From contig JANWKU010000181.1 in the NCBI GenBank assembly GCA_025451215.1, forward strand, positions 1 to 64,000: 64,000 nt of DNA, written 5' to 3'. The notes under the pieces were generated by a model, which worked only from the letters and a program-made list of their open reading frames with translations, did no database searches and was not told where the DNA came from. The stretch comes from Terriglobales bacterium (GTDB taxonomy: Bacteria > Acidobacteriota > Terriglobia > Terriglobales > Acidobacteriaceae). This document shows, piece after piece, positions 53,614-61,194 of this stretch (its first letter is position 1; each line of letters starts with the position of its first letter). Position numbers and translations under genes: made by a program.

Positions 53614-55071
53614 GTGGGAAGCCGCGTTCGCCATCGGCTTCGTTATCCTCGCCGGGATAATGCTTGCCTCAATCTTGGCGGCTTGCGCGACCGCCTTTTC
53701 TCCAGCAGCCAGATTGGTCCCATCCACTCCATCGCCGTGCTTCCTCTTGCAAATCTCTCAGGCGATCCTTCGCAGGAATATTTCTCCGACGGTATAACGG
53801 ACGAACTGACTACCGCGCTCGCACAGAACCATTCCCTGCGCGTCGTCTCGCGTACGTCGGCAATGCAATTCAAGGGCGTGAGCAAACCGCTGCGCGAAAT
53901 CGCGCAATCCCTCGGCGTGGATGGAATTCTGGAAGGTTCGGTGATGCGCACGAACGGACAGGTGCATGTAAACCTGCAACTGATCTATGCGCCGACCGAC
54001 ACCCATATATGGGCGGAAAGTTATGATCGCAGCCTTAAAGACGCCATTTCTCTGCCTGAAGAAGTTTCCCAAACTATTGCGGCGCAGGCCAAAGCTCCGC
54101 CCCCTGCGGTCAAAGCTCAAAAGTATGTGAACCCAGAATCCCATGATGCATATCTCCAGGGCCGCTTTTTCTGGTATATGGGGGACTTCAACCGAAGTGA
54201 ACAGAATTTCGAGAGCGCGGTCCAATTACAACCGGATTACGCCGCCGCATGGTCCGGCCTTGCCGACGTATACGGAACCAGGGCTGTGGACTGGCAGATA
54301 CCGCCCGCAGCTGCTTTCGCGAAATCTAAGGAATATGCCCGCAAAGCACTGGCCCTGGACGATTCGTCGCCTGAGGCCCACAACACCATGGCCGCAATTT
54401 ATTTGTTCCATTACTGGGACTGGCCAAAAGCTGAAGGCGAATCCCGCAAGGCCGTCGGATTGAATCCGAACTTTGCCGAGGCACACCTGATCCTTTCCAA
54501 AATACTTTTTGTGCAGAACCATGACGCGGAAGCATTGCAGGAACAGAAAATATCAAGCCAGATCGATCCGCTATCCAACCCTTCCTCGTTAGGGCTTGCC
54601 TACATCTACGATCGCCAGCTTGACGCAGGCATTGAAGATCTCAAACAGAAGGCCCAATTCCGGCGGGATTTCTGGGTTGAATTTAATTTATCGAACGCTT
54701 ACGCCATCAAGGGTGAGGACCGCAAAGCAGCCGTGGCCCTGGAACAGGCTTACCTGAATCAGAACGACACGAAATCCGCCACAGCCGTCCGCCAGATCTT
54801 CAATAAAAATGGAATGCGCGGAGTTCGGGAGCGGTCGCTAAATCAACAACTGGCGCTTGCTAAAAAACAGTATGTCTCGCCCTGGGTGCTCGCCTGGCAA
54901 TATGGGCAGTTGCAAGACAAAGAGCACGCTCTCGCAAAACTTGAGGACGCTTATAAGGAACATTCGGCATTTTTGATATTTGTCCAGAAAACGCCGACCT
55001 TCGATTTCCTCCATTCGGACGAACGCTATCGGACGCTCGTGAAAAAGATTGGCCTGTCGCCGGCTTGGTAA
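53614..55071 (+). pseudogene. 5'-truncated, frameshifted TolB-like/TPR protein gene
   Basis: The open frame (485 codons from GTG) contains an intact FlgO/TolB-like domain (HSIAVLPLANLSGDPSQEYF, SDGITDELTTALA, about 38-150) and seven or so TPR-like units (FESAVQLQPDYAAAWSGLAD and others). In full-length relatives these follow a CadC-type winged helix and a membrane helix. Here no winged helix exists: the sequence runs directly into repeat copy 3. The membrane helix (AFAIGFVILAGIMLAS) is readable, but one frame back, at about 53630-53670, so a one-base shift separates it from LNLGGLRDRLF. A residual cytoplasmic product starting at the GTG is possible. Confidence 0.65.
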
Positions 55072-55426
55072 CCTCCACCTTCGATCTCCCAATACAAAAT
55101 TTGGGAAGCTCGATGGAAGAAACCGATTCTGATTATTCAGATTAAAGATAGTGCCGTATGCTACCGGAAAATTTTTCCTTCAACACTTCTTTTTCGACTG
55201 GAAAGCAAGGCACTTATCTCTGCTTCGCCCTGCCCGGTAGATTTGACAACATTTAACAATTTTGTTGCATACCTTTATTGCGCAAAGAACGTCTATCCGG
55301 CAACCTTGAAATAGGTAATAAAGGGTCGAATCCCAAGGAACGATCTGACCTTTATTTACGTATCTCAAGCAGCGGGCAGAGTCATTAAGTTACGCAGCGG
55401 ACGTCGGGGAACGCTGGAGAGAATTT
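55072..55426. other. 355-bp intergenic region with promoter-like sequence
   Basis: AT-richer. TTGACA at 55243-55248 followed 17 bases later by TGCATA could be the promoter of the gene at 55427; the -10 match is poor. AGGTCAGATC / GGTCGAATCCC near 55320-55350 gives no tRNA fold. A 62-codon leftward frame (55180-55368) has no ribosome site and is not accepted. Confidence 0.35.
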
Positions 55427-55951
55427 ATGGATGGCAGTGCGGAATTTCGCAGTTCGAACGGTGGCGTCTCAACCAATCATACCGATGCATCCGTGCAGGA
55501 AGTGGTGCGCACCGCGCAAGATGAATTGCACAGCCTAATACGCCAGCGCGCTGAGATCATGAAGCGCATCGGCACCGTGAAGCAAACCATCGTGGGCCTT
55601 GCCAACTTGTTCGGAGACAACGTCCTTTCAGAAGACCTCCAGAAGATGCTCGACCGCAAAGGGCAGCGCCAGGTTGGATTCACCAAAGCCTGCCGCATTG
55701 TGCTGATGGAAGCGAACCGCCCCTTGGCCGCCCGCGAGGTCTGTGAACATATCCAGGAACGCATTGCCCCGGTCATTGAGCGCCACAAAGATCCGCTCGC
55801 TTCGGTGACAACCGTGCTGAACCGCCTGGTCGAATACGGAGAAGCTCGCGCCGTGCTGGGCGTGAATGGCCGCCGCGCGTGGGAGTGGATTTCAGATCCA
55901 CCCTCACCGCATCCGACAAATCGCGCCGCAGCCGTAAGGGATTTTTCTTAA
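55427..55951 (+). CDS. coiled-coil plus winged-helix-like protein, unknown function
   Basis: 174 residues. Residues about 20-65 (SVQEVVRTAQDELHSLIRQR AEIMKRIG region) form a coiled coil; residues about 80-160 look like a winged helix: TKACRIVLMEANRPLAAREV, then ASVTTVLNRLVEYGEARAVL as recognition-type helix. I infer DNA binding, possibly as a dimer, as in other acidobacterial proteins of this type. The ATG follows GAGAG. Monocistronic, separated by a repeat from the next gene. Confidence 0.7.
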   Translation: MDGSAEFRSSNGGVSTNHTDASVQEVVRTAQDELHSLIRQRAEIMKRIGTVKQTIVGLANLFGDNVLSEDLQKMLDRKGQRQVGFTKACRIVLMEANRPLAAREVCEHIQERIAPVIERHKDPLASVTTVLNRLVEYGEARAVLGVNGRRAWEWISDPPSPHPTNRAAAVRDFS

Positions 55952-56005
55952 TCAATAAAGATGCAAGCCCGCACAGGGCTCAAATGGCGCAAGTCGCCCT
56001 GCCTC

Positions 56006-56113
56006 GTTGCCATTAGCATTTGGCCCCTGGCATTTTGCAGCCCGATCCAAAAACTGAGCGCTAATTGCCAAATGCCAAGTGCTAAATGTTACCGGCAACT
56101 GGCAACTGCCCCT
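56006..56113. repeat. TGCCAAATGC/TGGCAACTGG-type repeat
   Basis: Short interrupted words GCCATTAGCATTTGGC, TTGCCAAATGCCAAGTGC, CTAAATG and GGCAACTGGCAACTG, partly as inverted copies, so it can fold. It lies directly at the end of the glycosyltransferase gene (stop at 56113). Non-coding. Confidence 0.55.
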
Positions 56114-56832
56114 CACGCCTCCCAATACTTGTGGTCGCGCAGAAAGAAATTCTGGTTCCCAAAGTTAAACGCCGTTGCCAGAAAGAGCCGCGCCACGCGG
56201 AAATGTCCCATTCTCTGAAAACGCCGGTTCGTCGTGTAAACGCCTCCGCGCACAATGCCGAATTTACTTCGCGCTACCTGCTTGCTCAGCATGTAGTCCT
56301 CGGCGAAGTGTACCTGCTCATGAAATCCACCCAGTTCCATAAACCGCTTCCGGTCAAAGAGCATGAACATTCCGGTGCTGAAGGGACGATGCAGCCGCGA
56401 AAGATATTGAAACATGTCGTTACTGGCGTAAAGCATCTTGTCCGTTAAGCTCCCGCCGCGGCAAAGAATATTGGTAGTCACGCAATGCAAATTTTTCTTC
56501 TTCACAAGTTCCAGCGCGCGGCGTACCAGCGACTCTGAAGCCAATTCAATATCCGCATCCAGAAACAAAATGTAGCGTGAGTCCGCCAGCGCCGCGCCCG
56601 CATTGCGTCCCTCCGACGGTCTTCCGCCCGCGATCACCCTCACATTCAGCAATTCCTCAAATTCTTCGACTATGTTCTGGGTTCCATCCGTCGAGCCCGC
56701 ATCAGCGACCAGCACCTTCGTATTCGAAATCTGCGGATAGTCCTGCATCACCAGCGAGACCAATAAGCGCGGAATCAATTCCGCTTCGTTCTTCGCTGGA
56801 ATCACGATCGTCAATTCGTTCGCGGTATTCAT
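56113..56832 (-). CDS. family 2 glycosyltransferase
   Basis: 239 residues. LTIVIPAKNEAELIPRLLVS, VLVADAGSTDGTQNIVEEFE (nucleotide site), RNAGAALADSRYILFLDADI with the DAD-type metal motif (FLDADIE) and FAEDYMLSKQVAR (ED). A short GT2 without C-terminal helices, so cytoplasmic or peripheral. Sugar unknown. GAAGGAG precedes the ATG. It starts 131 bp inside the end of the metallophosphoesterase gene on the same strand, an unusually long overlap. Confidence 0.93.
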   Translation of the reverse strand: MNTANELTIVIPAKNEAELIPRLLVSLVMQDYPQISNTKVLVADAGSTDGTQNIVEEFEELLNVRVIAGGRPSEGRNAGAALADSRYILFLDADIELASESLVRRALELVKKKNLHCVTTNILCRGGSLTDKMLYASNDMFQYLSRLHRPFSTGMFMLFDRKRFMELGGFHEQVHFAEDYMLSKQVARSKFGIVRGGVYTTNRRFQRMGHFRVARLFLATAFNFGNQNFFLRDHKYWEA

Positions 56833-57511
56833 GGATTTTTACTCCTTCTTCGTTGATCACAATGTAAGTCGGCTGCTCATCCACCCAGGCCCCGGTGTTG
56901 TAGTAAGTAATTCCGTTTTGTTCGCGGCGCATCGCCGCATGCGTGTGTCCGCAAAAAATTCGCGCTGCTCCGCGCGAGCGCGCATGGACGAACGCTCCTG
57001 ACTCCACCTTTTCTGACATGCGCAGCCACCGCGTATTCATCCGGTCAATCAGCCGCGCGATCGGCTTGCCCTTGAAGTCGAACTTCTGCAGTTGCAGGTA
57101 GAACAGCGTCATCAAGTAATTCATGCGCAAATTGCTCACTACAAAACGATCAAACTGATGTCCGTGGATCGCAATATGCCGCATGCCCTGATACCCCCAG
57201 GAATATTCCTGATAGACCTTCACGCCAACTAAATGCGACATGATGTCCGTCAAGCCATGGTCGTGATTGCCTTCCACCCACACCACTTCCACACTGCGCT
57301 TGGGATTGGAAAGTTTGCGAATGTAGCCAAGGAAGCGCCAGTGTTCTTTGGTCAGGCGGCCAAAGTTGAGGTCAGCGAAAATATCGCCCAGCAGCACCAG
57401 GCGGCGAAAACGGTTCTCGCGCAAAACGCGAGTGGCTTCCCGTGCCCGGCTGCACTCGGAACCGAGATGCACGTCGGAAAGAATCAGCGTGTCATGGATC
57501 TTTGGATCCAT
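56702..57511 (-). CDS. metallophosphoesterase, LpxH-like (UDP-diacylglucosamine diphosphatase type)
   Basis: 269 residues from the ATG at 57511. Metal motifs LSDVHLGSECS (DxH), LGDIFADLNF (GD), VEGNHDHGL (GNHD), IHGHQFD and FCGHTHAAMRR (GHTH). This calcineurin-like arrangement resembles LpxH-related phosphatases of Gram-negatives. The domain ends near residue 230 (EEGVKIHEYRER); the last ~40 residues (IDDRDSSEERSGIDSALIG...) are read from DNA that also encodes the glycosyltransferase start in another frame. Joint function in glycolipid synthesis is plausible. Confidence 0.88.
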   Translation of the reverse strand: MDPKIHDTLILSDVHLGSECSRAREATRVLRENRFRRLVLLGDIFADLNFGRLTKEHWRFLGYIRKLSNPKRSVEVVWVEGNHDHGLTDIMSHLVGVKVYQEYSWGYQGMRHIAIHGHQFDRFVVSNLRMNYLMTLFYLQLQKFDFKGKPIARLIDRMNTRWLRMSEKVESGAFVHARSRGAARIFCGHTHAAMRREQNGITYYNTGAWVDEQPTYIVINEEGVKIHEYRERIDDRDSSEERSGIDSALIGLAGDAGLSADFEYEGAGR

Positions 57512-57634
57512 GGCTAAGTTGTAGCGCAGCAATATTACGGGACAATGAAAATTGCACTAAAATCGGTGCGGGTGAGGTTAAGTCGGTAACTCTATTCGGG
57601 TTACAGCTCAGAAATCTTACAACTCTGAAAATCA

Positions 57635-57665
57635 TGTCATCCCGAGCCGCATTTGCGAGGGACCT
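57635..57665. repeat. solitary TGTCATCCCGAG core
   Basis: TGTCATCCCGAGCCGCATTT with GAGGGACCT 8 bases on; a single half-element of the family at 3691 and 46882, between the metallophosphoesterase and YggX genes. No inverted partner seen nearby. Confidence 0.45.
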
Positions 57666-57754
57666 ACGACAGATCGAACTGCATATGCTGTCATTGGGAG
57701 CCACGTCCGCGGTTAACCTATTGACCCCAAGGCACTAAGAACCCATACCCCCGA

Positions 57755-58030
57755 TTACGCCGAAGGCGGAACATATTCCTTCGGGGGCGCCGCGCCCTGA
57801 CCGAAGAAGTACTGCTCCATCTGTTTCACGATCACTTCCTGATCTTCTCGCCGCGCCGGATTCAGCCGATATTCATTCAGCAACATCTTGCAGAACTCGC
57901 CCCATGCGGTCCACGCCTGCTGCGAAACGTTGTCGTAGATCTTCTTCCCCAACTCCGTATCAAAGGGCGGTTCGCTCAAACCGGGTAGCTCCTGATGCAA
58001 CTTCACGCAAAAAACTTTGTGCTCAGCCAT
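57755..58030 (-). CDS. yggX: Fe(2+)-trafficking protein YggX
   Basis: 91 residues, the usual size. KVFCVKLHQELPGLSEPPFD with the conserved Cys (residue 8), LGKKIYDNVSQQAWTAWGEF, MLLNEYRLNP and the closing YFFGQ are YggX signatures. It protects iron-sulfur proteins from oxidants in the cytoplasm and may handle ferrous iron. Monocistronic; the upstream gene ends at a terminator. Confidence 0.93.
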   Translation of the reverse strand: MAEHKVFCVKLHQELPGLSEPPFDTELGKKIYDNVSQQAWTAWGEFCKMLLNEYRLNPARREDQEVIVKQMEQYFFGQGAAPPKEYVPPSA

Positions 58031-58115
58031 TAGTTTCCTCGCAAAATATTATCTTATATTTTGCGCGCACTGTCGCGCCGCGACTCCGGGGCAAGCTCGA
58101 GTTTCCAAAATAAGA

Positions 58116-58137
58116 AGGCCCACATTTTTGTGGGCCT
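58116..58137 (-). terminator. intrinsic terminator after the low-complexity secreted protein gene
   Basis: 8-bp perfect stem AGGCCCAC / GTGGGCCT with a six-base loop (58124-58129), followed on the minus strand by TCTTATTTTGG. It lies 23 bp behind the stop at 58161. Confidence 0.8.
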
Positions 58138-58160
58138 CGGTTGTATCGGCAATTGCGTTT

Positions 58161-59462
58161 TTATGGATGCGTCGTTCCAGGAGTAGAAGGCGTAGAACTC
58201 GGAGGAATCGTTCCCGGATTGGTTGATTGCGGCGCCGTGCCCGGATTACCCGGCATCGTGTTGCCGGGTGTTGCTGTTCCCGGGACAGTGCTTCCTGGCG
58301 TTGAATCTGGCGTTCCCGGAGTAGTCGTATTCGGCGTGCCGGGACTTGTGCTATTCGGAGTGCTGGGATTTGGCATTTCAGAGGGCACCGCACCCGGCGT
58401 TGGGTTTGGCGACGTCGCGCCCGGCGCTGGGTTCGCTCCACCCGGTTGAGGTGTGGCTTCGCCCGGCGTCGGAGTCGCTGTTCCCGCCGGAGGAGTGGCG
58501 GTTCCCGGTGTAGGCGTAGCTGCGCCCGGAGTTCCCATCGGGGAATTCTGTGGCGCGTTCTGCTCAGGCGTCGTGCGCTGCGGCGGCGTGTTCTGCGGTG
58601 ACGTCGCACCTGTTGCTGTTCCAGTACCAGTGCCCGCACCCTGGCTCGCTCCAGACGCCGTTCCCGCGCCCGCTCCGCTTCCCGATCCAGCCGCTTGCGC
58701 AGGCAGAATCAGTGCCGCTAGCGTCACGTTGCCTTCATTCATCAGTTTTCCAGAAGGCCCATTCGTCGCCGCGTGCGCTCCACAATAATCAGCTACTTTG
58801 TTAGCACTGGAAACCTGGAAATAATGCAGCCCGGGAGACGTGGCGTTTCCCGCCGCTGCGGATGATCCCGGAGTCATTGCTGCTCCGTTGCTGCCCGGCG
58901 TTTGCACAGAGGGGCTGGCTCCCGGAGTCGCCGATCCCGCGGAACTCGCGCTGGCCGCGCTTACCGGTTCTCCGCTCACCTGTACCTGCTGGCCTACGTG
59001 CGTTCTCAGTGCATCGAAGTTCCCCGTCAGCGTGTAGGTCTTGCCGCTGGTGTCGGTCAAATAATATGTAGCGCTCGCGGGCGTGCCACCCAGGCAGCCT
59101 GTCAATGTGTTTTGTCCATTCGCCGCACCATTTTCGGCGCCCATTGCCGAACTGTTCGGTGTATTGGTCGTCTGGCCGGGCGTGGCGGGTTCTGCTTGCG
59201 TGGTTGACTGACCAGTCGTCGCGCTCTGGCCGGAGTTGGTTTGACCCGAATTCATTGTGCCGGAATTCGTCTGGCCCGGATTTGTCTGGTCGTGCGTATC
59301 TTGACCAGGGGTAGCTTGGCTTGGGTTTGCCTGACCTGGGCTAGCCTGGCTTGAATTAGAAGATGGCGTACTCTGCGTGCTATCACCGGGCGCTGTGGTC
59401 TGGGCGCAGACCCAAATCGCGCTCAACAGCAAAATCCCTAACGCGCCTGTTCGAACTTTCAT
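58161..59462 (-). CDS. secreted Pro/Thr/Gly-rich protein with DUF5818-like core
   Basis: 433 residues from the ATG at 59462 with GGAGG upstream. Signal peptide (LGILLLSAIWVCAQ). Residues about 20-105 are Ser/Thr/Gln/Gly-rich with NPGQTNSG-like units. Residues about 115-165 form a compact domain (LTGCLGG, TYYLTDTSGKTYTLTGNFDA, VGQQVQVSGEP) like DUF5818/OB-type modules; a second part follows to about 255. The last ~175 residues are degenerate PG(T/E)ATP repeats (GTATPPAGTATPTPGEATPQ). Composition suggests an exported, extended surface or matrix protein; no known function. Confidence 0.8.
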   Translation of the reverse strand: MKVRTGALGILLLSAIWVCAQTTAPGDSTQSTPSSNSSQASPGQANPSQATPGQDTHDQTNPGQTNSGTMNSGQTNSGQSATTGQSTTQAEPATPGQTTNTPNSSAMGAENGAANGQNTLTGCLGGTPASATYYLTDTSGKTYTLTGNFDALRTHVGQQVQVSGEPVSAASASSAGSATPGASPSVQTPGSNGAAMTPGSSAAAGNATSPGLHYFQVSSANKVADYCGAHAATNGPSGKLMNEGNVTLAALILPAQAAGSGSGAGAGTASGASQGAGTGTGTATGATSPQNTPPQRTTPEQNAPQNSPMGTPGAATPTPGTATPPAGTATPTPGEATPQPGGANPAPGATSPNPTPGAVPSEMPNPSTPNSTSPGTPNTTTPGTPDSTPGSTVPGTATPGNTMPGNPGTAPQSTNPGTIPPSSTPSTPGTTHP

Positions 59463-59962
59463 GGGGAAGCCTCCAAAACGATATCGCAATCAAAATTAAG
59501 TCTAGGAGTCGGCAGGGGCCGAAGGAATCCGGTAGAGCCTTTAGCTTCGTAAGAAGCTTCACGTACGGCGATTATTCCTAGGTATGAGCAGAAAATTCCC
59601 ACCTATATTTTTGCTCGTGGAGAGACGGGCGTCTCGCCCGTCCAGCCGAGCAAGCTCGGCGAGACTGGCTCATCCTAACGTCGTATTGAAATCGCCACCT
59701 CCCGGGAAGGGCGCGGCTTCAGTCGTGCAGACGCCGTTCATAAAATGCCGCGGCTTTAGCCGCTGCGGGCACCCTGCCGAGCAAAGCTAGGCCCGACTTA
59801 GATCAGCTACACAGCCCCTGATCAAAAATTCGCTCCCTCTGTGAACCCAGTGCCCTCTGTGATAAAAGGTTTTATTCCCAATTCCTCAGCAATTCTCCCC
59901 ACCCCTGAACGAGAACCAAGAATCAGTTACCATGGAGACATTAATTCACTGAGGAGGCATTC
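59463..59962. other. 500-bp intergenic region with hairpin repeats
   Basis: Between the divergent low-complexity protein gene and the 73-residue gene at 59963. It holds three small perfect hairpins between 59624 and 59763, then DNA reading GAGGAGGC before the next gene. Several short plus-strand frames overlap the repeats and are not accepted as genes. Confidence 0.45.
59624..59763. repeat. cluster of three short hairpin repeats
   Basis: GACGGGCG-TCT-CGCCCGTC (59624-59642), GCCGAGC-AA-GCTCGGC (59645-59660) and GCGGCT-TT-AGCCGC (59750-59763), all perfect. The first type resembles GCGGGCGTCCCCGCCCGT near 43089. Probably dispersed non-coding repeats rather than terminators, as no U runs follow. 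Confidence 0.6.
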
Positions 59963-60184
59963 ATGGAAGAATCACCAAACACCAGCGCAGGTTCCCGCCG
60001 CAATGAAGACATCGCCCTCGACCTAATGAAGTTCGTCGCCATGACCACCGGCTACGGCCGCACCAGCGTCCAAGGAGGCGTAGGCTTCCAGGGCACAGGA
60101 GCCGCCGCCAAACCCGAAGACTTCGCCGCCCATCTGCTCGAACTTTACGGCAAGTGCCTCGGAGTGGTGCAGGGAAAGAAGTGA
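59963..60184 (+). CDS. 73-residue protein of unknown function
   Basis: 73 residues. SRRNEDIALDLMKFVAMTTG and PEDFAAHLLELYGKCLGVVQ suggest two amphipathic helices around a Gly-rich loop (GYGRTSVQGGVGFQGTGAAA). GAGGAGGC before the ATG is a strong ribosome site. Codon use matches neighbouring core genes. It resembles small helical proteins seen repeatedly in Acidobacteriota (from memory), role unknown. Confidence 0.75.
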   Translation: MEESPNTSAGSRRNEDIALDLMKFVAMTTGYGRTSVQGGVGFQGTGAAAKPEDFAAHLLELYGKCLGVVQGKK

Positions 60185-60287
60185 ATGACTCTCTGGTTTC
60201 GTCCCGAATTTCGGCGACCCAACATAATGCCTGAGGTTTCGGCAGGTCAGACTCTCGCTGTTTTCAGCACCGAATGTTACCCCGCAT

Positions 60288-60313
60288 TGTCATCCTGAGC
60301 GAAGCGAAGGACC
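60288..60313. repeat. solitary TGTCATCCTGAGCGAAGCGA repeat
   Basis: Intact single copy of the TGTCATCCTGAGCG core ending in AAGGACC, in the gap between the 73-residue gene and the AT-rich island. Marks the left edge of that island. Confidence 0.6.
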
Positions 60314-60351
60314 TATGTGTATGTAGATTTTTCTGGCGGGCAACACTCAAA

Positions 60352-60522
60352 CTAAGTTTCTAAAAACTTATTGAACACTTCTAACGGGCCGACTATCAAA
60401 ACTTGAAAACCGAACGATGTTTTCAGGTCTTGTAATAATTCTGCTGTTTCGCGAGAGACGATACTTTCGAGAGACCAAATGTGCAAATCGTTTTTCTGCC
60501 CATATACTCCGTATTTTTCCAT
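60352..60522 (-). CDS. 56-residue protein of unknown function
   Basis: 56 residues, below usual cut-offs. It starts MEKYGVYGQKNDLHIWSLES and continues with SRETAELLQDLKTSFGFQVL, IVGPLEVFNKFLET: an alpha/beta pattern with no membrane helix. GAGGG stands about nine bases before the ATG at 60522. It lies 24 bp behind the 110-residue gene on the same strand and so probably shares its promoter at the palindrome. AT-rich codon use as in the rest of the island. No family recognised. Confidence 0.6.
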   Translation of the reverse strand: MEKYGVYGQKNDLHIWSLESIVSRETAELLQDLKTSFGFQVLIVGPLEVFNKFLET

Positions 60523-60545
60523 GAAGCTTTACCCTCGTATTTCAG

Positions 60546-60878
60546 TCAGCTATGAATGAGTTGCTCTTCTGCATATTCTCCCCTGTAATGATTCCGCGCA
60601 CGGGCCAATGCCGAATCAAAATTAATTGGTTCCTGATAGGCGTTATTTTTCTTCTGCACATCGCACCAATGCATCAAGTCAGCTAAAAGATCCCCGAGTA
60701 CCGTTTCAGGATCAACAGTCACATCTTCAGCAAGACCAACGACTCTCGCGAAACTGACAATTGCGAGCGAAGCCCAGAGTGCGCGGTCTGCGTTGCAAGG
60801 TTCAGCATTTGCTCTCTCCAACCTTCGATTCAGCGTTCTTATCTGATCCTTTATTTGCCTGACTGAGAGTTGGGCCAT
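60546..60878 (-). CDS. 110-residue helical protein, unknown function
   Basis: 110 residues. An N-terminal heptad-like helix (SVRQIKDQIRTLNRRLERAN) is followed by ALWASLAIVSFARVVGLAED and TVLGDLLADLMHWCDVQKKN, all-helical. No nuclease, kinase or methylase motif. The ATG at 60878 lies 18 bp from the 60896-60914 palindrome, on the side opposite the XRE gene, so its promoter is probably under that regulator. Candidate partner or immunity-like component of the island, by position only. Confidence 0.7.
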   Translation of the reverse strand: MAQLSVRQIKDQIRTLNRRLERANAEPCNADRALWASLAIVSFARVVGLAEDVTVDPETVLGDLLADLMHWCDVQKKNNAYQEPINFDSALARARNHYRGEYAEEQLIHS

Positions 60879-60895
60879 AAATTAACGCCAATGTG

Positions 60896-60914
60896 ATGTT
60901 CTAGTTTAGAACAT
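60896..60914. promoter_or_regulatory. palindromic operator ATGTTCTA-GTT-TAGAACAT
   Basis: A perfect inverted repeat with 8-bp arms and 3-bp centre in the 67-bp gap between the divergent XRE gene and the 110-residue gene. Size, symmetry and place are those expected of a dimeric XRE/Cro-type repressor or C-protein operator controlling both promoters. Confidence 0.75.
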
Positions 60915-60945
60915 TTTGACCCCAAACAAAAGTTAATCTCTGGGG

Positions 60946-61194
60946 GTGGCTAAGAAGCGTCCGCTAAAAAACATCATTGGTGAGCGCGTCGCATCGGCCC
61001 GCAAGAATTGCGATCCGGCATTAACTCAAGATGCCCTTTCAGGAAAACTTGCGGGTAGAGGAACTCAGTTAGATCGCGCCGCCATAGCGAAAATCGAAAA
61101 TAACCACCGTCATGTATTCGATTATGAACTTAAAGCATTAGCAGATGTTTTGGAGGTCGATGTTGATTGGCTTCTCGGGATAGAGGATAAATGA
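60946..61194 (+). CDS. XRE-family HTH regulator
   Basis: 82 residues, GTG start. A single helix-turn-helix domain: IGERVASARKNCDPALTQDA, LDRAAIAKIENNHRHVFDYE, LKALADVLEVDVDWLLG. Small single-domain XRE proteins with this size act as phage-type repressors or controllers of restriction systems. A perfect palindrome lies 31 bp upstream. Its last codons overlap the first codon of the HNH frame (ATGA), so the two are translated together. Confidence 0.9.
   Translation: MAKKRPLKNIIGERVASARKNCDPALTQDALSGKLAGRGTQLDRAAIAKIENNHRHVFDYELKALADVLEVDVDWLLGIEDK

Noticed and set aside
55318-55335. GGGTCGAATCCC resembling a tRNA T-loop
   Set aside because: One base short of the T-arm consensus and no acceptor or anticodon stems fold around it.
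55180-55368. 62-codon leftward frame
   Set aside because: Cys-rich composition, no ribosome site, and it overlaps the likely promoter of the gene at 55427.
58190-58500. Short plus-strand frames opposite the PGTATP repeat (for example 58141-58449)
   Set aside because: They are complements of the codon pattern of the real minus-strand gene and encode only Gly/Val/Pro repeats.
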